From contig JANXMB010000038.1 of the NCBI GenBank assembly GCA_025354865.1, forward strand, positions 1 through 49,657: a stretch of DNA of 49,657 nucleotides, in the 5' to 3' direction. Positions 8,251-16,728 of the stretch are shown here, one piece after another; the stretch's first letter is position 1, and each line of letters begins with the position of its first letter. The notes below the pieces were generated by a model, which made no database searches, was not told where the DNA came from, and worked only from the letters and a program-made list of their open reading frames with translations. A program made the position numbers and the translations under genes. Source of the stretch: Acetobacteraceae bacterium. GTDB lineage: Bacteria; Pseudomonadota; Alphaproteobacteria; Acetobacterales; Acetobacteraceae.

Positions 8251-8972
8251 ACGCGATCGAGGTCAGCGGGCTCAACACCTACTACGGCAAGAGCCATATT
8301 TTGCACGACGTCAGTCTGTCGGTCGAAGAAGGCTCGATCACCACGCTGTTGGGGCGCAACGGGGCCGGCAAAAGCACCACCATGCGCAGCATCATGGGTT
8401 TGACCCCGGCCCGGTCGGGTTCGGTGAAAGTCTTCGGCAAAGAGACCAGCCGCATGGCCCCCTTCCAGGTGGCGCGCGAACGGGTCGGCTACGTGCCCGA
8501 AGGCCGGCGGGTGTTCGCCAATCTGACGGTGGAAGAAAACCTCAAGGTGCCGCAGGGCCACAGCGGCCCCTTCGACATTCCCGCGATCTACAAGCTGTTC
8601 CCCCGGCTGGAGGAGCGGAAAATGAATAAGGGCCGCCAATTGTCGGGCGGCGAGCAGGAAATGCTGTCCATCGCCCGCGCTTTGTTGCTGAACCCGAAAG
8701 TCTTGATCCTGGACGAACCGTCCCAGGGGCTGGCGCCGCTGATCGTGAAGGACGTCTTCAAGATCGTTCTGAGCATGAAAGCCAAGGGCATCACCGTGCT
8801 CATCGTCGAGCAGAACGTCCGCATGACGTTGGAAGTGGCCGACACCGCCTATGTCCTCGACCACGGCATCGTGGTGCATCACGGACCGGCGGCAGCACTT
8901 GCGGCGGACGAGGCGCTGATTCAATCGCTCGCCGGCGCATCGGCGGAAGCCTGGGACCTGGATAAGGTCTGA
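8247..8972 (+). CDS. livF: Branched-chain amino acid-type ABC ATPase LivF
   Basis: A 241-residue ATP-binding subunit and last gene of the importer operon. Walker A is GRNGAGKST near 36-44, the signature is LSGGEQEMLSIARAL near 132-146, Walker B is VLILDEPSQGLAP near 152-164, and the switch is IVEQN. It opens with the typical MNAIEVSGLNTYYGKSHIL. ATG at 8247 overlaps the livG stop by 4 bp. It ends 31 bp before the convergent stop of the second amidohydrolase. All catalytic motifs are intact, so the importer appears complete. Confidence 0.94.
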   Translation: MNAIEVSGLNTYYGKSHILHDVSLSVEEGSITTLLGRNGAGKSTTMRSIMGLTPARSGSVKVFGKETSRMAPFQVARERVGYVPEGRRVFANLTVEENLKVPQGHSGPFDIPAIYKLFPRLEERKMNKGRQLSGGEQEMLSIARALLLNPKVLILDEPSQGLAPLIVKDVFKIVLSMKAKGITVLIVEQNVRMTLEVADTAYVLDHGIVVHHGPAAALAADEALIQSLAGASAEAWDLDKV

Positions 8973-9003
8973 TCGCCCCGACCATTCCGTCAGACTGTGG
9001 GAC

Positions 9004-10062
9004 TCACCTCAGGCGGGAATAAGTCGCCCGCGGATTGTCGATCATCATCTTGCGCACCGTCTCGCGCGACAGGCCGGGGGGCAGAACGTCCTCCCCGTCG
9101 AACTGCCAATGCGGGTAGTCGGTGGAGAACAGCAGCAATTCGTCGCTGTCCATGTGATCCATCAGTTTTTGGAACATTTCCTCGGTCGGCGGGCCGTCGC
9201 AGGGCTGAATCGTGAGGCGTACGTTATCGCGCACGATCTCGGCCGGGGCACGATCGACCCAGGGCACTTCCATCCGCAGGCCGCGCCAGAACTTGGTCAA
9301 CCGCCACAGATGCGCCGGGAGCCATGTGAACCCGGACTCCAGCAACACGACCTTCAGCGTTGGGAATTTGGTGAACACCCCCTCGCAGATCAGCGACGTC
9401 AGGCACTGCTGAAACGCGGCGGCCTGGGCGGCATAATCCTCGGTATAATAGGATGGCCAACCCAGCGGGGTGACGGGATGGCGGTAGGCGCTGCCGGCGT
9501 GAATGCCGATGGGCAGGCCGTGCTTTTCGGCGGCCGCGTAAATCGGCCAGTAATGGCGCTTGCCCAGCGGCATGTCGCCCATGACCAGCATCAGCACCTG
9601 CACGAAGCGCTTATCGCCGGCGACGCGCTCGATTTCGTCGACCGCCATTTCCGGGTTCTGCGCCGGAACGACGATCGATGCGCGCAAGCGGGGTTCCTTA
9701 TCCAGCCACTCGGCCTTCATCCAATCGTTCACCGCCTTGGCGAAGCCGGCGCCCATGTCCTCGCTGAACAGAAGCTGCACCCCGTAAAGGCAGTTCGCGA
9801 TGGCGATGGAGGTGCGGAACGGATCCAAGGCATGGCGGCGTAGCAGATCGAGGTCCGATCCCGCCTGCTGCCCCGGGATGCGCCAATCCGGCCGCGAGGT
9901 GAGCGGGGAATTCTGGGGATACGCGATCGAATTCAGCTCGTGCATGCCCCGCTGCGCGACGATGTCCCGCCAATGGTCCGACAGATAGGGATGCAGCGCC
10001 TTCAAGTTGGGCACCGAGGGGTGGATATCGCAGTCGATACCGCCGGTTTCGATAACGCTCAT
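9004..10062 (-). CDS. Amidohydrolase-2 family metal-dependent hydrolase (copy 2)
   Basis: A 352-residue paralogue of the gene at 3057-4169, with the same TIM-barrel metal-site blocks: CDIHP at the N-terminus, IGIHAGS in the middle and FSTDYPHWQ near the C-terminus. ATG at 10062 was chosen because GGAG lies about 9 nt upstream and homology begins there; an open frame continues far upstream without similarity. It is convergent with livF and diverges from the FAD oxidoreductase at 10139, leaving 76 bp for two promoters. Two related hydrolases flanking one importer suggest a small catabolic regulon; the substrate cannot be named. Confidence 0.88.
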   Translation of the reverse strand: MSVIETGGIDCDIHPSVPNLKALHPYLSDHWRDIVAQRGMHELNSIAYPQNSPLTSRPDWRIPGQQAGSDLDLLRRHALDPFRTSIAIANCLYGVQLLFSEDMGAGFAKAVNDWMKAEWLDKEPRLRASIVVPAQNPEMAVDEIERVAGDKRFVQVLMLVMGDMPLGKRHYWPIYAAAEKHGLPIGIHAGSAYRHPVTPLGWPSYYTEDYAAQAAAFQQCLTSLICEGVFTKFPTLKVVLLESGFTWLPAHLWRLTKFWRGLRMEVPWVDRAPAEIVRDNVRLTIQPCDGPPTEEMFQKLMDHMDSDELLLFSTDYPHWQFDGEDVLPPGLSRETVRKMMIDNPRATYSRLR

Positions 10063-10138
10063 GGAACTCCACCGCTTGTCCTTGCCGGGAATTCTGGCAT
10101 GGAATGGTCCGAACGACCAGTACGGAGCCAACGGATCC

Positions 10139-11578
10139 ATGACCGACGAGCCCAAAGACGACGCCAGCGGTCGGTTGTTCTTCCAATCGTCGATCTTCCA
10201 CGGCACCCGCCTGCCGCGCCGACCGCGTGTGTCCGGGGCAACGATCCAGGAGCCGGCCCGTTCCGTGCCCGTCTTCCGCGACTGCGATGTGCTGGTGGTG
10301 GGCGGTGGCCCGTCCGGCACCGCCGCGGCCATCGCTGCCGCCCGCGCCGGGGCCGATGTCGTGCTGCTGGAATGCGCCAACCACCTGGGCGGGCTGTCCA
10401 CCGGCGGCCTGGTCGTCTGGATCGACCGCATGACCGATTGGTCCGGCCATCCCGTCATCCAGGGGATGGCAACCGCGTTGCTGGACCGTTTACCTAGGGA
10501 TGCCGTGGCCGGACCGCCGCGCGGCCTTTGGGGGTCGGCGGACGAGGCCACCGCCGCTTATTGGCGCGAACGCACCGCCGCCTTCCACGGCATCGTCGCA
10601 TGGTCCCCCACCGTCGATCCAGAGCACCTGAAGCTTGCGTCGCAGGAGATGGTGCTGGAAAGCAAGGTCCATCTTGTCCTGCACGCTTTGGGATCGATCC
10701 CGACGATGGACGGCAACCGGGTAACGGGCGCCATTTTCGAAACCAAGGAAGGCCGCATGGCCATCCGCGCCGCCGTCACCATCGACTGCACGGGCGATGG
10801 CGACATCTTCCATCGCGCCGGCGCGGCCAGCGAGAACGACGCGGATCGGCAGGATATCCATAGCTGCATCAACACCGCCTGGATGTTCGGCGGCGTCGAT
10901 ATGCCGCACTGGATCGCGTTCAAAACCGGCCGCAAGGATGCATTCTCAGCCTTCATGGAGCGCGGTCGAGCAGCGTGCGACGGATTGTTCGAGCGGCCTT
11001 TCGTATCCTGGCGCGACGATGTGGCACTCTTCATGGGGCCGCGTCTGGCCGGCTATAGCGGCGTCGATGTGGAAGATCGGACCGAGGTCGAGGTTCGCTC
11101 CCGCCGCCTGATGTTTCAACATCTGGCGGTTTACCGAGCGCACGCACCCGGGTTCCAGAACGCTTTCCCGATGCTGTCTGCACCGCAACTCGGCGTCCGC
11201 CACAGCCGCCGGTTGATCGGCGTCGGCCGCGTGACCCGAAGCGATTGGCCGAGCGGGGCGGTGCGTGCGGACGAAATCGGTGTCTCGCCGTCGTTGTCGC
11301 CGAAATTCCCGAACATTTCGGTGCCGTACGGCTGCCTTGTGCCGGCGGCAATCGACGGCTTGCTGGTGGCGGGCCGAGCGATTTCCTGCGACGCAACGAG
11401 CCATTCGTTCCTGCGAGAAATACCGCAATGCTGGATGACCGGGCAGGCGGCGGGCGCGGCGGCGGCGATGGCGGTGGCCCAGAACGTGGCCCCGCGCGGC
11501 GTCTCGATCGGCCGAGTGCAACACGAACTGCACCGACAGGGCGCGTTCCTGCGCATGGGCGCAGCAGTATCGGCATGA
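10139..11578 (+). CDS. FAD-dependent oxidoreductase (FAD_oxidored family)
   Basis: A 479-residue flavoprotein. The dinucleotide-binding motif VLVVGGGPSGTAAAIAAARAG lies ~50 residues in and is followed by a conserved HLGGLSTGG segment and the TIDCTGDGDIFHRAG block typical of the FAD_oxidored (PF12831) group. The C-terminal VPYGCLVPAAIDGLLVAGRAIS and GQAAGAAAAMA are the second FAD-contact region. ATG at 10139 has GGAG ten bases upstream. The ~45 residues before the FAD motif are poorly conserved and could hold an alternative start. The stop overlaps the start of the deacetylase-like gene, so the two are coupled. The reaction is unknown. Confidence 0.87.
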   Translation: MTDEPKDDASGRLFFQSSIFHGTRLPRRPRVSGATIQEPARSVPVFRDCDVLVVGGGPSGTAAAIAAARAGADVVLLECANHLGGLSTGGLVVWIDRMTDWSGHPVIQGMATALLDRLPRDAVAGPPRGLWGSADEATAAYWRERTAAFHGIVAWSPTVDPEHLKLASQEMVLESKVHLVLHALGSIPTMDGNRVTGAIFETKEGRMAIRAAVTIDCTGDGDIFHRAGAASENDADRQDIHSCINTAWMFGGVDMPHWIAFKTGRKDAFSAFMERGRAACDGLFERPFVSWRDDVALFMGPRLAGYSGVDVEDRTEVEVRSRRLMFQHLAVYRAHAPGFQNAFPMLSAPQLGVRHSRRLIGVGRVTRSDWPSGAVRADEIGVSPSLSPKFPNISVPYGCLVPAAIDGLLVAGRAISCDATSHSFLREIPQCWMTGQAAGAAAAMAVAQNVAPRGVSIGRVQHELHRQGAFLRMGAAVSA

Positions 11579-12339
11579 TTTCGATAAGGCGCCGGGCCTT
11601 CGGGGTCGGGTTGGGGTCGTTGGCGTTGGGCCGCGATGCGTTCGCTTTCGGGCCGGCGATGCAGACCTCTGCCGAGTCCATGGTCGGCCATCCCGCTTTG
11701 GTCGAACCGTCGCTCCGCCTGCCGCCCAGCGACAAACCGACCGTCGCCCTGACATTGGACGCCTGCCCCGGCGGCTTCGACGAGCGCCTGGCTCGGGCAT
11801 TGGTCGAGCATGGCATTCCCGCAACCGTTTTTGTCACCGCAACCTGGATCGAACGCAACCCCAACGGTCTGGCGTTTCTCCTGGCGCATCGCGACGTATT
11901 TTCATTTCAGAACCACGGACGGCGGCACCTACCCCCGGTTCTGGGAACCGGATCGATCTTCGGATTGCGGCCCGCCGGCACTTTGGATGGAATCCGAGCC
12001 GAAATCGTTTTGGGCAACGATGCCATCGTCGCGGCAACCGGCGAACGGCCGGCGTGGTATCGCGGCGCAGCGGCCCTCTATAGCCCCGAGGCACTCCCGG
12101 CGATCCGGCAAATGGGCTTCGCCATCGCCGGATTTTCCCTGAACGCCGATGCCGGCGCCTCCCTGCCCGCCGCCAGCGTCGCCTCCCGCATCGCGAAGGC
12201 TCGGGATGGCGACGTCATAATCGGGCACATCAACCAACCGCTCCGCCCCAGCGGCGCAGGCATCGCGGCTGGGGTCGTCGCGCTGAAAAACCAGGGGATG
12301 GCATTCGCCTGGCTTCCAGCCGTTCCCTCCGCCGTCTGA
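11575..12339 (+). CDS. Polysaccharide deacetylase-like protein with Tat-like signal
   Basis: A 254-residue NodB-fold protein translationally coupled to the FAD oxidoreductase (ATGA overlap at 11575-11578). The N-terminus SIRRRAFGVGLGSLALG looks like a twin-arginine signal. The catalytic first motif, normally TFDD, reads TLDAC near residue 61-65, with one of the two aspartates replaced by Ala-Cys. The second metal motif HxxxH is present as HGRRH near 114-118, and the late motif is GHINQP. The variant motif suggests either a changed metal site or a substrate other than acetylated glycans. Exported location is inferred from the signal. Confidence 0.8.
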   Translation: MISIRRRAFGVGLGSLALGRDAFAFGPAMQTSAESMVGHPALVEPSLRLPPSDKPTVALTLDACPGGFDERLARALVEHGIPATVFVTATWIERNPNGLAFLLAHRDVFSFQNHGRRHLPPVLGTGSIFGLRPAGTLDGIRAEIVLGNDAIVAATGERPAWYRGAAALYSPEALPAIRQMGFAIAGFSLNADAGASLPAASVASRIAKARDGDVIIGHINQPLRPSGAGIAAGVVALKNQGMAFAWLPAVPSAV

Positions 12340-12349
12340 TCCCGCGCAA

Positions 12350-13117
12350 TCAAACCGCCATGTAGCCGCCATCGACGTTGTAACAGGCGCCGGTGACATA
12401 GGACGCGCGATCGCTGGCCAGCCACACCACCATCTCGGCGATTTCCTCGGGCTTACCCATGCGGCCGGCGGGGGTGTTCGCCATGATCTCGGTCCCGCGT
12501 CGGCGCATCGCATCGACCGTCATGTTGGTTTCGATGTAACCCGGGCAGACGGCATTTACCCGAATGTTGTCCCCGGCATATTCGATCGCCGCAGTCTTTG
12601 TCAGGCCGAGCACACCGTGCTTGGCGGCGACGTAGGCAGAGGATGTGCGCAGCCCGACCAGGCCGGCGATCGAACCGGTGTTGACGATGACCCCGCCGCC
12701 TTGGGCGATCATCTGCGGCAGCTCGTGCTTCATGCACAGCCACACACCCTTCAGGTTGACGGCGATCATCCGATCGAACGAGTCATCGGCCCATTCGTGC
12801 GTGCGCTTGCCCGAGGCATCGACCTGGAACCCGGCGATTCCCGCATTGTTGAACGCGCAATCGACCCGCCCATAGGCCGCCACGACGGCAGCGACCATCG
12901 CCTGCACCGCCGCACTGTCGGTGACATCGCCGGTCAGCGTCATCGCTTGCCCGCCCGCCGCGTTCACCAACGCCACCGTATCGCGGGCCGCTTGTTCATT
13001 GAAATCCGCCACCGCCAGCCGCGCACCCTCCCGCGCAAAAGCCAACGCCGTTGCTCGGCCGATTCCGCCGCCGCCACCGGTAATGAGGGCGGATTTTCCT
13101 TCGAGGATGCCGGACAT
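12350..13117 (-). CDS. Short-chain dehydrogenase/reductase (SDR)
   Basis: A 255-residue classical SDR. The cofactor glycine motif is TGGGGGIG near residues 13-20, the NNAG motif near 88, and the catalytic triad is Ser in TGSIAGLVG, with Tyr and Lys in SSAYVAAKHG. The C-terminus has the usual CPGYIETNM and ASYVTGACYNVDGG segments. An acidic residue after the second strand (VADFN) predicts NAD rather than NADP. The gene converges with the deacetylase-like gene and is preceded by an AT-rich palindrome at 13177-13196. The substrate is not predictable from sequence. Confidence 0.9.
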   Translation of the reverse strand: MSGILEGKSALITGGGGGIGRATALAFAREGARLAVADFNEQAARDTVALVNAAGGQAMTLTGDVTDSAAVQAMVAAVVAAYGRVDCAFNNAGIAGFQVDASGKRTHEWADDSFDRMIAVNLKGVWLCMKHELPQMIAQGGGVIVNTGSIAGLVGLRTSSAYVAAKHGVLGLTKTAAIEYAGDNIRVNAVCPGYIETNMTVDAMRRRGTEIMANTPAGRMGKPEEIAEMVVWLASDRASYVTGACYNVDGGYMAV

Positions 13118-13176
13118 TCGATTTTCTCCCTTATCGGAGCGCCTTTTGGCCGCCCGCGCGCGGTTGGTGCGCTCTA

Positions 13177-13196
13177 TATCATTGTTTTATATGATA
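13177..13196. promoter_or_regulatory. AT-rich palindrome upstream of the SDR gene
   Basis: TATCAT (13177-13182) and ATGATA (13191-13196) form a perfect 6-bp inverted repeat around an 8-bp AT-only core with one G. It lies 60-80 bp before the SDR start in otherwise GC-rich DNA. Position and symmetry suggest an operator overlapping the SDR promoter. No regulator gene is adjacent. Confidence 0.45.
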
Positions 13197-13249
13197 GATT
13201 TATGACGAGGCACAGAATGCCGAAGCCCGGATCGGGGGTCGGCTTCCGG

Positions 13250-13285
13250 CACAAAACGGCCCCGGGATTTCCCCCCCCGGGGCCG
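13250..13285 (-). terminator. Rho-independent terminator after the quinone oxidoreductase gene
   Basis: On the minus strand CGGCCCCGGG (13285-13276) pairs perfectly with CCCGGGGCCG (13266-13257), followed by TTTTGT. The 10-bp GC stem and T-run lie 24 bp after the stop at 13309. Confidence 0.85.
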
Positions 13286-13308
13286 GTGTACAGGCCGGGT
13301 CCGCAGCC

Positions 13309-14280
13309 TCAGGGCACCAGTACGGTGCTGCCCGTCGTCTTGCGCGATTCCAGCGCGATATGCGCCGCAGCGGCGTCCTTCAGCGCGTAGGTCTGGTTGA
13401 CCTGGATCTTGACCGCGCCGCTCGCGACGACTTCGAACAAGCTGGCCGAAACCGTGCGAAGGTCGGCGGTCTTCGCGGTGTAGGTCGCCAAGGACGGCCG
13501 CGTCAGGAACAGGCTGCCTTTGGCCGCCAGCACGCCGAGGTCGAACGGCGGGACCGGGCCGGACGCCGCGCCGTAGCAAACCATCAGCCCCAGCGGCGCC
13601 AGACAATCCAAGGACGTCGCGAACGTGTCTTTGCCGATGCTGTCGTACACGACGGGTGCCATCGCACCGCCAGTAATGCGCTTCACCTCGGACACCAGAT
13701 TGGAATATCCGACAACCGTATGGTGCGCCCCGTTCGCCCGAGCCAATTCGGCTTTTTCGTCGGAGGATACGACGCCGATGACGGTCGCGCCGATATGCTT
13801 CGCCCATTGGCACAGAATCAGGCCAACGCCGCCGGCCGCCGCGTGCACCACGATGGAGTCGCCCTTTTTCACCGCGTAGGTGCGATGCAGCAGGTATTGC
13901 GCCGTCATGCCTTGCAGCATCATCGCGGCGCCGGTCTTGAAGTCGATCGCATCCGGCAGCTTCACCAGCTTATCGGCCGGGATCGCCCGATCGGAGGCAT
14001 AACCGCCAAGCGCGCCGGCATAGGCCACGCGGTCGCCGGCCTTCAGATCGGTCACGCCCGCACCCACGGCAGTCACCGTGCCCGCGCCTTCCTGACCGAT
14101 GATCAGGGGCATGTTCGGGGCTTTGTAGAGACCGGTCCGGAAATAGACGTCGATGTAGTTCAGACCGACCGCTTCCTGCTTGATCGACACCTCTCCCGGA
14201 CCGGGCTCGGGGGTGGGGATATCCTCCCACTTCATCACCTCGGGGCCGCCATTGGCGTGAATGCGGATGGCCTTCGACAT
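13309..14280 (-). CDS. qor: NADPH:quinone oxidoreductase, zeta-crystallin-like MDR
   Basis: A 323-residue medium-chain reductase without the catalytic zinc cysteines, like QOR/zeta-crystallin. Seen are the GroES-like N-terminal domain with GLNYIDVYFRTGLY and GQEGAGTVTAVG, and the Rossmann motif VVHAAAGGVGLILCQWAK near residues 144-161. It should reduce quinones by one electron with NADPH. ATG at 14280 was chosen because CGGAGAAC precedes it; the longer open frame upstream covers the ogt gene and is not coding. It has its own terminator. The gene upstream is the methyltransferase at 14334. Confidence 0.92.
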   Translation of the reverse strand: MSKAIRIHANGGPEVMKWEDIPTPEPGPGEVSIKQEAVGLNYIDVYFRTGLYKAPNMPLIIGQEGAGTVTAVGAGVTDLKAGDRVAYAGALGGYASDRAIPADKLVKLPDAIDFKTGAAMMLQGMTAQYLLHRTYAVKKGDSIVVHAAAGGVGLILCQWAKHIGATVIGVVSSDEKAELARANGAHHTVVGYSNLVSEVKRITGGAMAPVVYDSIGKDTFATSLDCLAPLGLMVCYGAASGPVPPFDLGVLAAKGSLFLTRPSLATYTAKTADLRTVSASLFEVVASGAVKIQVNQTYALKDAAAAHIALESRKTTGSTVLVP

Positions 14281-14333
14281 AGTGTTCTCCGTGCGAAAAG
14301 GGTCGCCGAACCGGCGGCCGCGAAAAAATTGTG

Positions 14334-14789
14334 CTAGAGCAGGACGCCGGTGCCCCCTTCGAGGGTCAGCAACCAGCGTTTCGTCTCCGCTCCGTCGCCG
14401 CCGGAATAGCCGCCCAGATGCGATCCGGCTACTACCCGATGGCAAGGGATCATCAATGGTATCGGGTTCGACCCATTGGCCTGACCGACCGATCTCGGGC
14501 TGCCCCCGGCCACCGCCGCGATTTCCCCATAGGTTCGAACGGCGCCGTACGGGATGTCGGTCAACGCCTGCCAGACGCGCCGACGGTACGCGGTGCCGGC
14601 GGGGGCGAGCGGCAGGTCGAAGTGTTTGCGTTCGCCGTCGAGATAGGCGTGCAACTGGACCTCCGCCTCCAGCAACAACGGGGTCGAAGACTGCGCCTCG
14701 ACCCAACCCCAGTCGAGGGAGACGATGGCGCCGTCCTCCTCGAAAACGGTGATGTCGCCGACCGGCGTATGCAGAGAACGGTGGGGCAA
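14334..14789 (-). CDS. ogt: Methylated-DNA-[protein]-cysteine S-methyltransferase
   Basis: A 151-residue O6-alkylguanine repair protein. The active-site motif IPCHRV with acceptor Cys is at ~115-120, preceded by the helix-turn-helix segment IPYGAVRTYGEIAAVAG and the Asn hinge ANGSNPIP, and followed by GGYSGG. It removes alkyl groups from guanine and thymine in a single suicide step. No ATG or GTG occurs in the frame before the domain; TTG at 14789 is the only start consistent with homology. Upstream lies a small hairpin with a T-run, perhaps a leader element. It is divergent from the GGDEF-EAL gene. Confidence 0.92.
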   Translation of the reverse strand: MPHRSLHTPVGDITVFEEDGAIVSLDWGWVEAQSSTPLLLEAEVQLHAYLDGERKHFDLPLAPAGTAYRRRVWQALTDIPYGAVRTYGEIAAVAGGSPRSVGQANGSNPIPLMIPCHRVVAGSHLGGYSGGDGAETKRWLLTLEGGTGVLL

Positions 14790-14858
14790 GGCAGCTTCGA
14801 TCCCGAACGGAAAAACGGATGGCAGACCCGCGCGCGGCAGGAGTCAAGCCCACAAAAA

Positions 14859-14878
14859 AACGCCTTTGCGTTAACCAT
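14859..14878. promoter_or_regulatory. CtrA-like box and adjoining U-run hairpin
   Basis: TTAACCAT at 14871-14878, followed four bases later by TTTAC, matches the alphaproteobacterial CtrA half-site and, with one mismatch, the full TTAA-N7-TTAA site. It points toward the GGDEF-EAL gene. Read on the minus strand, AACGC AAAG GCGTT followed by seven Ts overlaps it and lies upstream of ogt; the stem is only 5 bp, so a terminator there is doubtful. Confidence 0.45.
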
Positions 14879-14937
14879 TTATTTACATGTCCCTGCCCAT
14901 AGTGCTGCCGACATCCTCTCGCAAACGGTGCCGGCAC

Positions 14938-16710
14938 ATGCGTTTCGAAACAATTTTCCTGATAGGCGGGGCGTCGGCCTCGGCGGGTGCGCTGCTGGTT
15001 TGGTTGGCGATCCGCGCGCGCCTCGGTCGGGTGACCCAAAATCTACGGATGCGAGACTGGGCGCTCGCCCATCAGGCGGCGGAACACGCCGATCGGCAAA
15101 TGCTGTTTCAAGCGGCGATGGAGCACGGGCCGCAGGTCGTGGTGCGGTTGGATGCATCCGGCCATCCCGTCTACATCTCCCCCTCCTGCCGGCCGGTCTT
15201 CGGCTACGGGCCGGCCGACATGCCCAAGTGCTTCGGCGCCGATCTCATGCATTTCGCTGCGGATACCTGCCTTCGCGTGCGTCACCGGGATGGGCGCACG
15301 CTGGCGATCCACGCCCAAAGCCACCGGCTACCGGACGAACAAGGCGTCGTGCTCCTGCTGACGGACGTGACCGCGCACCAGAACGCCGAAGCCCGCCTGT
15401 CGGACGCGCGGGTGCAACTGGCCCAACGGGCGGAGCGCGATGGCCTGACCGGGCTGGCCAACCGCGATTGCTTCCTGGCCGCCGTCGAACGCGCCTTGGC
15501 CGGCAAGGAGGAGGTCGCGGTATTCCTGGTCGACCTCGATCGTTTCCGCCAGATCCACGACCGCCTCGGACACGATGCCAGCGATTCCGTGCTGCGGGAG
15601 GTCGCGGCCCGACTGACCTTGGCAATGGTCGGCGAACCGCTGGTCGCGCGCCTCGGCGACGACGATTTCGCCGTGCTCCTGCGCGCCGCCGATGGCGACG
15701 CCCCCCTCGCAGCCCGAGCACGCGATCTGATTCGCATGCTGGAGCCGCCGGTACCGACAGGCACCGCAACCGCGAAGATCGGCGCCAGTATCGGCATCGC
15801 CGCCGGGCCACGCGATGGCACCCACGCGACCGCCTTGTTGCGGGCGGCCGATATCGCCATGACCCATGCGCGAGCGGCCGGAGGCAATACCTACCGCTTC
15901 TTCGAATCCCACATGGCACATGCGATGGAACGCGCCGACGAACTCCGCCGGGAACTGCCGGGCGCCATCGCGGCCGGGGAGATCGTGCCGTATTTTCAGC
16001 CGCTGGTGCGGATCGACGACACCTCGGTTGTGGGATTCGAGGTTTTGGCGCGATGGGAGCATCCGATCCTGGGCGTGCTGCCGCCGATCGACTTCCTGTC
16101 CCTGGTCGAGGAAACCGGCCAATCCGCCGCCATGTTCGGATCGCTGCTGGTGTGTGCCTGCCAAGCGGCGCGGGACTGGCCGGCCCATATCAAACTGTCG
16201 GTCAACATCTCTCCCATCGAACTGCAGGACGAAACGCTGCCCGACACCGTCCGCGACATTCTGGAATCCACTGGGTTCTGCGGCGATCGGTTGGAGGTCG
16301 AGATCACCGAAAATGCCCTGATCCACGATGCGAAAGTCGCGCGACAGGTTCTCGACCGACTGCGGCAGCTCGGCTTATCGGTGGCTCTGGACGACTTCGG
16401 CACCGGATTTTCCAGCCTGTACCACCTGCGCGAACTCCCCTTCGACAAGGTCAAGATCGACAAGGTGTTCATGCGCGGATTGGTGTCCGACCCCGAGGCA
16501 TCGCGCTACGTCGCGGCCATCGTCGATTTCGGCCACGCACTCGGGCTCGATCTGACGGCCGAAGGGATCGAGGACACCGAGACCATGAACCGCCTGCGCG
16601 AACTCGGTTGCACATTCGGACAAGGCTACCTGTTCGGGAAACCGATGCCCGCCGAAGCAGCACGCAGCATGGTCACTGCCAATCGGATCGCCCAAATGGC
16701 CGCCGAATAG
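14938..16710 (+). CDS. GGDEF-EAL c-di-GMP phosphodiesterase with degenerate GGDEF
   Basis: Domains in order are an N-terminal membrane anchor (first ~25 residues), a PAS-like domain (~40-145), a GGDEF domain (~150-310) and an EAL domain (~325-580). The GGDEF signature reads GDDDF, which should abolish cyclase activity. The EAL domain keeps EVLARW, the Asn in NISPIEL, EITEN, DDFGTGFSSL, KIDKVF, AEGIED and QGYLFGKP, so hydrolysis of c-di-GMP is likely. GTP binding by the degenerate GGDEF as an allosteric input is a known theme but is inference here. ATG at 14938 is preferred over 14887 because a CtrA-like box ends only a few bases before the latter. Ribosome binding sites are weak at both. Confidence 0.88.
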   Translation: MRFETIFLIGGASASAGALLVWLAIRARLGRVTQNLRMRDWALAHQAAEHADRQMLFQAAMEHGPQVVVRLDASGHPVYISPSCRPVFGYGPADMPKCFGADLMHFAADTCLRVRHRDGRTLAIHAQSHRLPDEQGVVLLLTDVTAHQNAEARLSDARVQLAQRAERDGLTGLANRDCFLAAVERALAGKEEVAVFLVDLDRFRQIHDRLGHDASDSVLREVAARLTLAMVGEPLVARLGDDDFAVLLRAADGDAPLAARARDLIRMLEPPVPTGTATAKIGASIGIAAGPRDGTHATALLRAADIAMTHARAAGGNTYRFFESHMAHAMERADELRRELPGAIAAGEIVPYFQPLVRIDDTSVVGFEVLARWEHPILGVLPPIDFLSLVEETGQSAAMFGSLLVCACQAARDWPAHIKLSVNISPIELQDETLPDTVRDILESTGFCGDRLEVEITENALIHDAKVARQVLDRLRQLGLSVALDDFGTGFSSLYHLRELPFDKVKIDKVFMRGLVSDPEASRYVAAIVDFGHALGLDLTAEGIEDTETMNRLRELGCTFGQGYLFGKPMPAEAARSMVTANRIAQMAAE

Positions 16711-16728
16711 CGCCCGGCCGAACCACGA

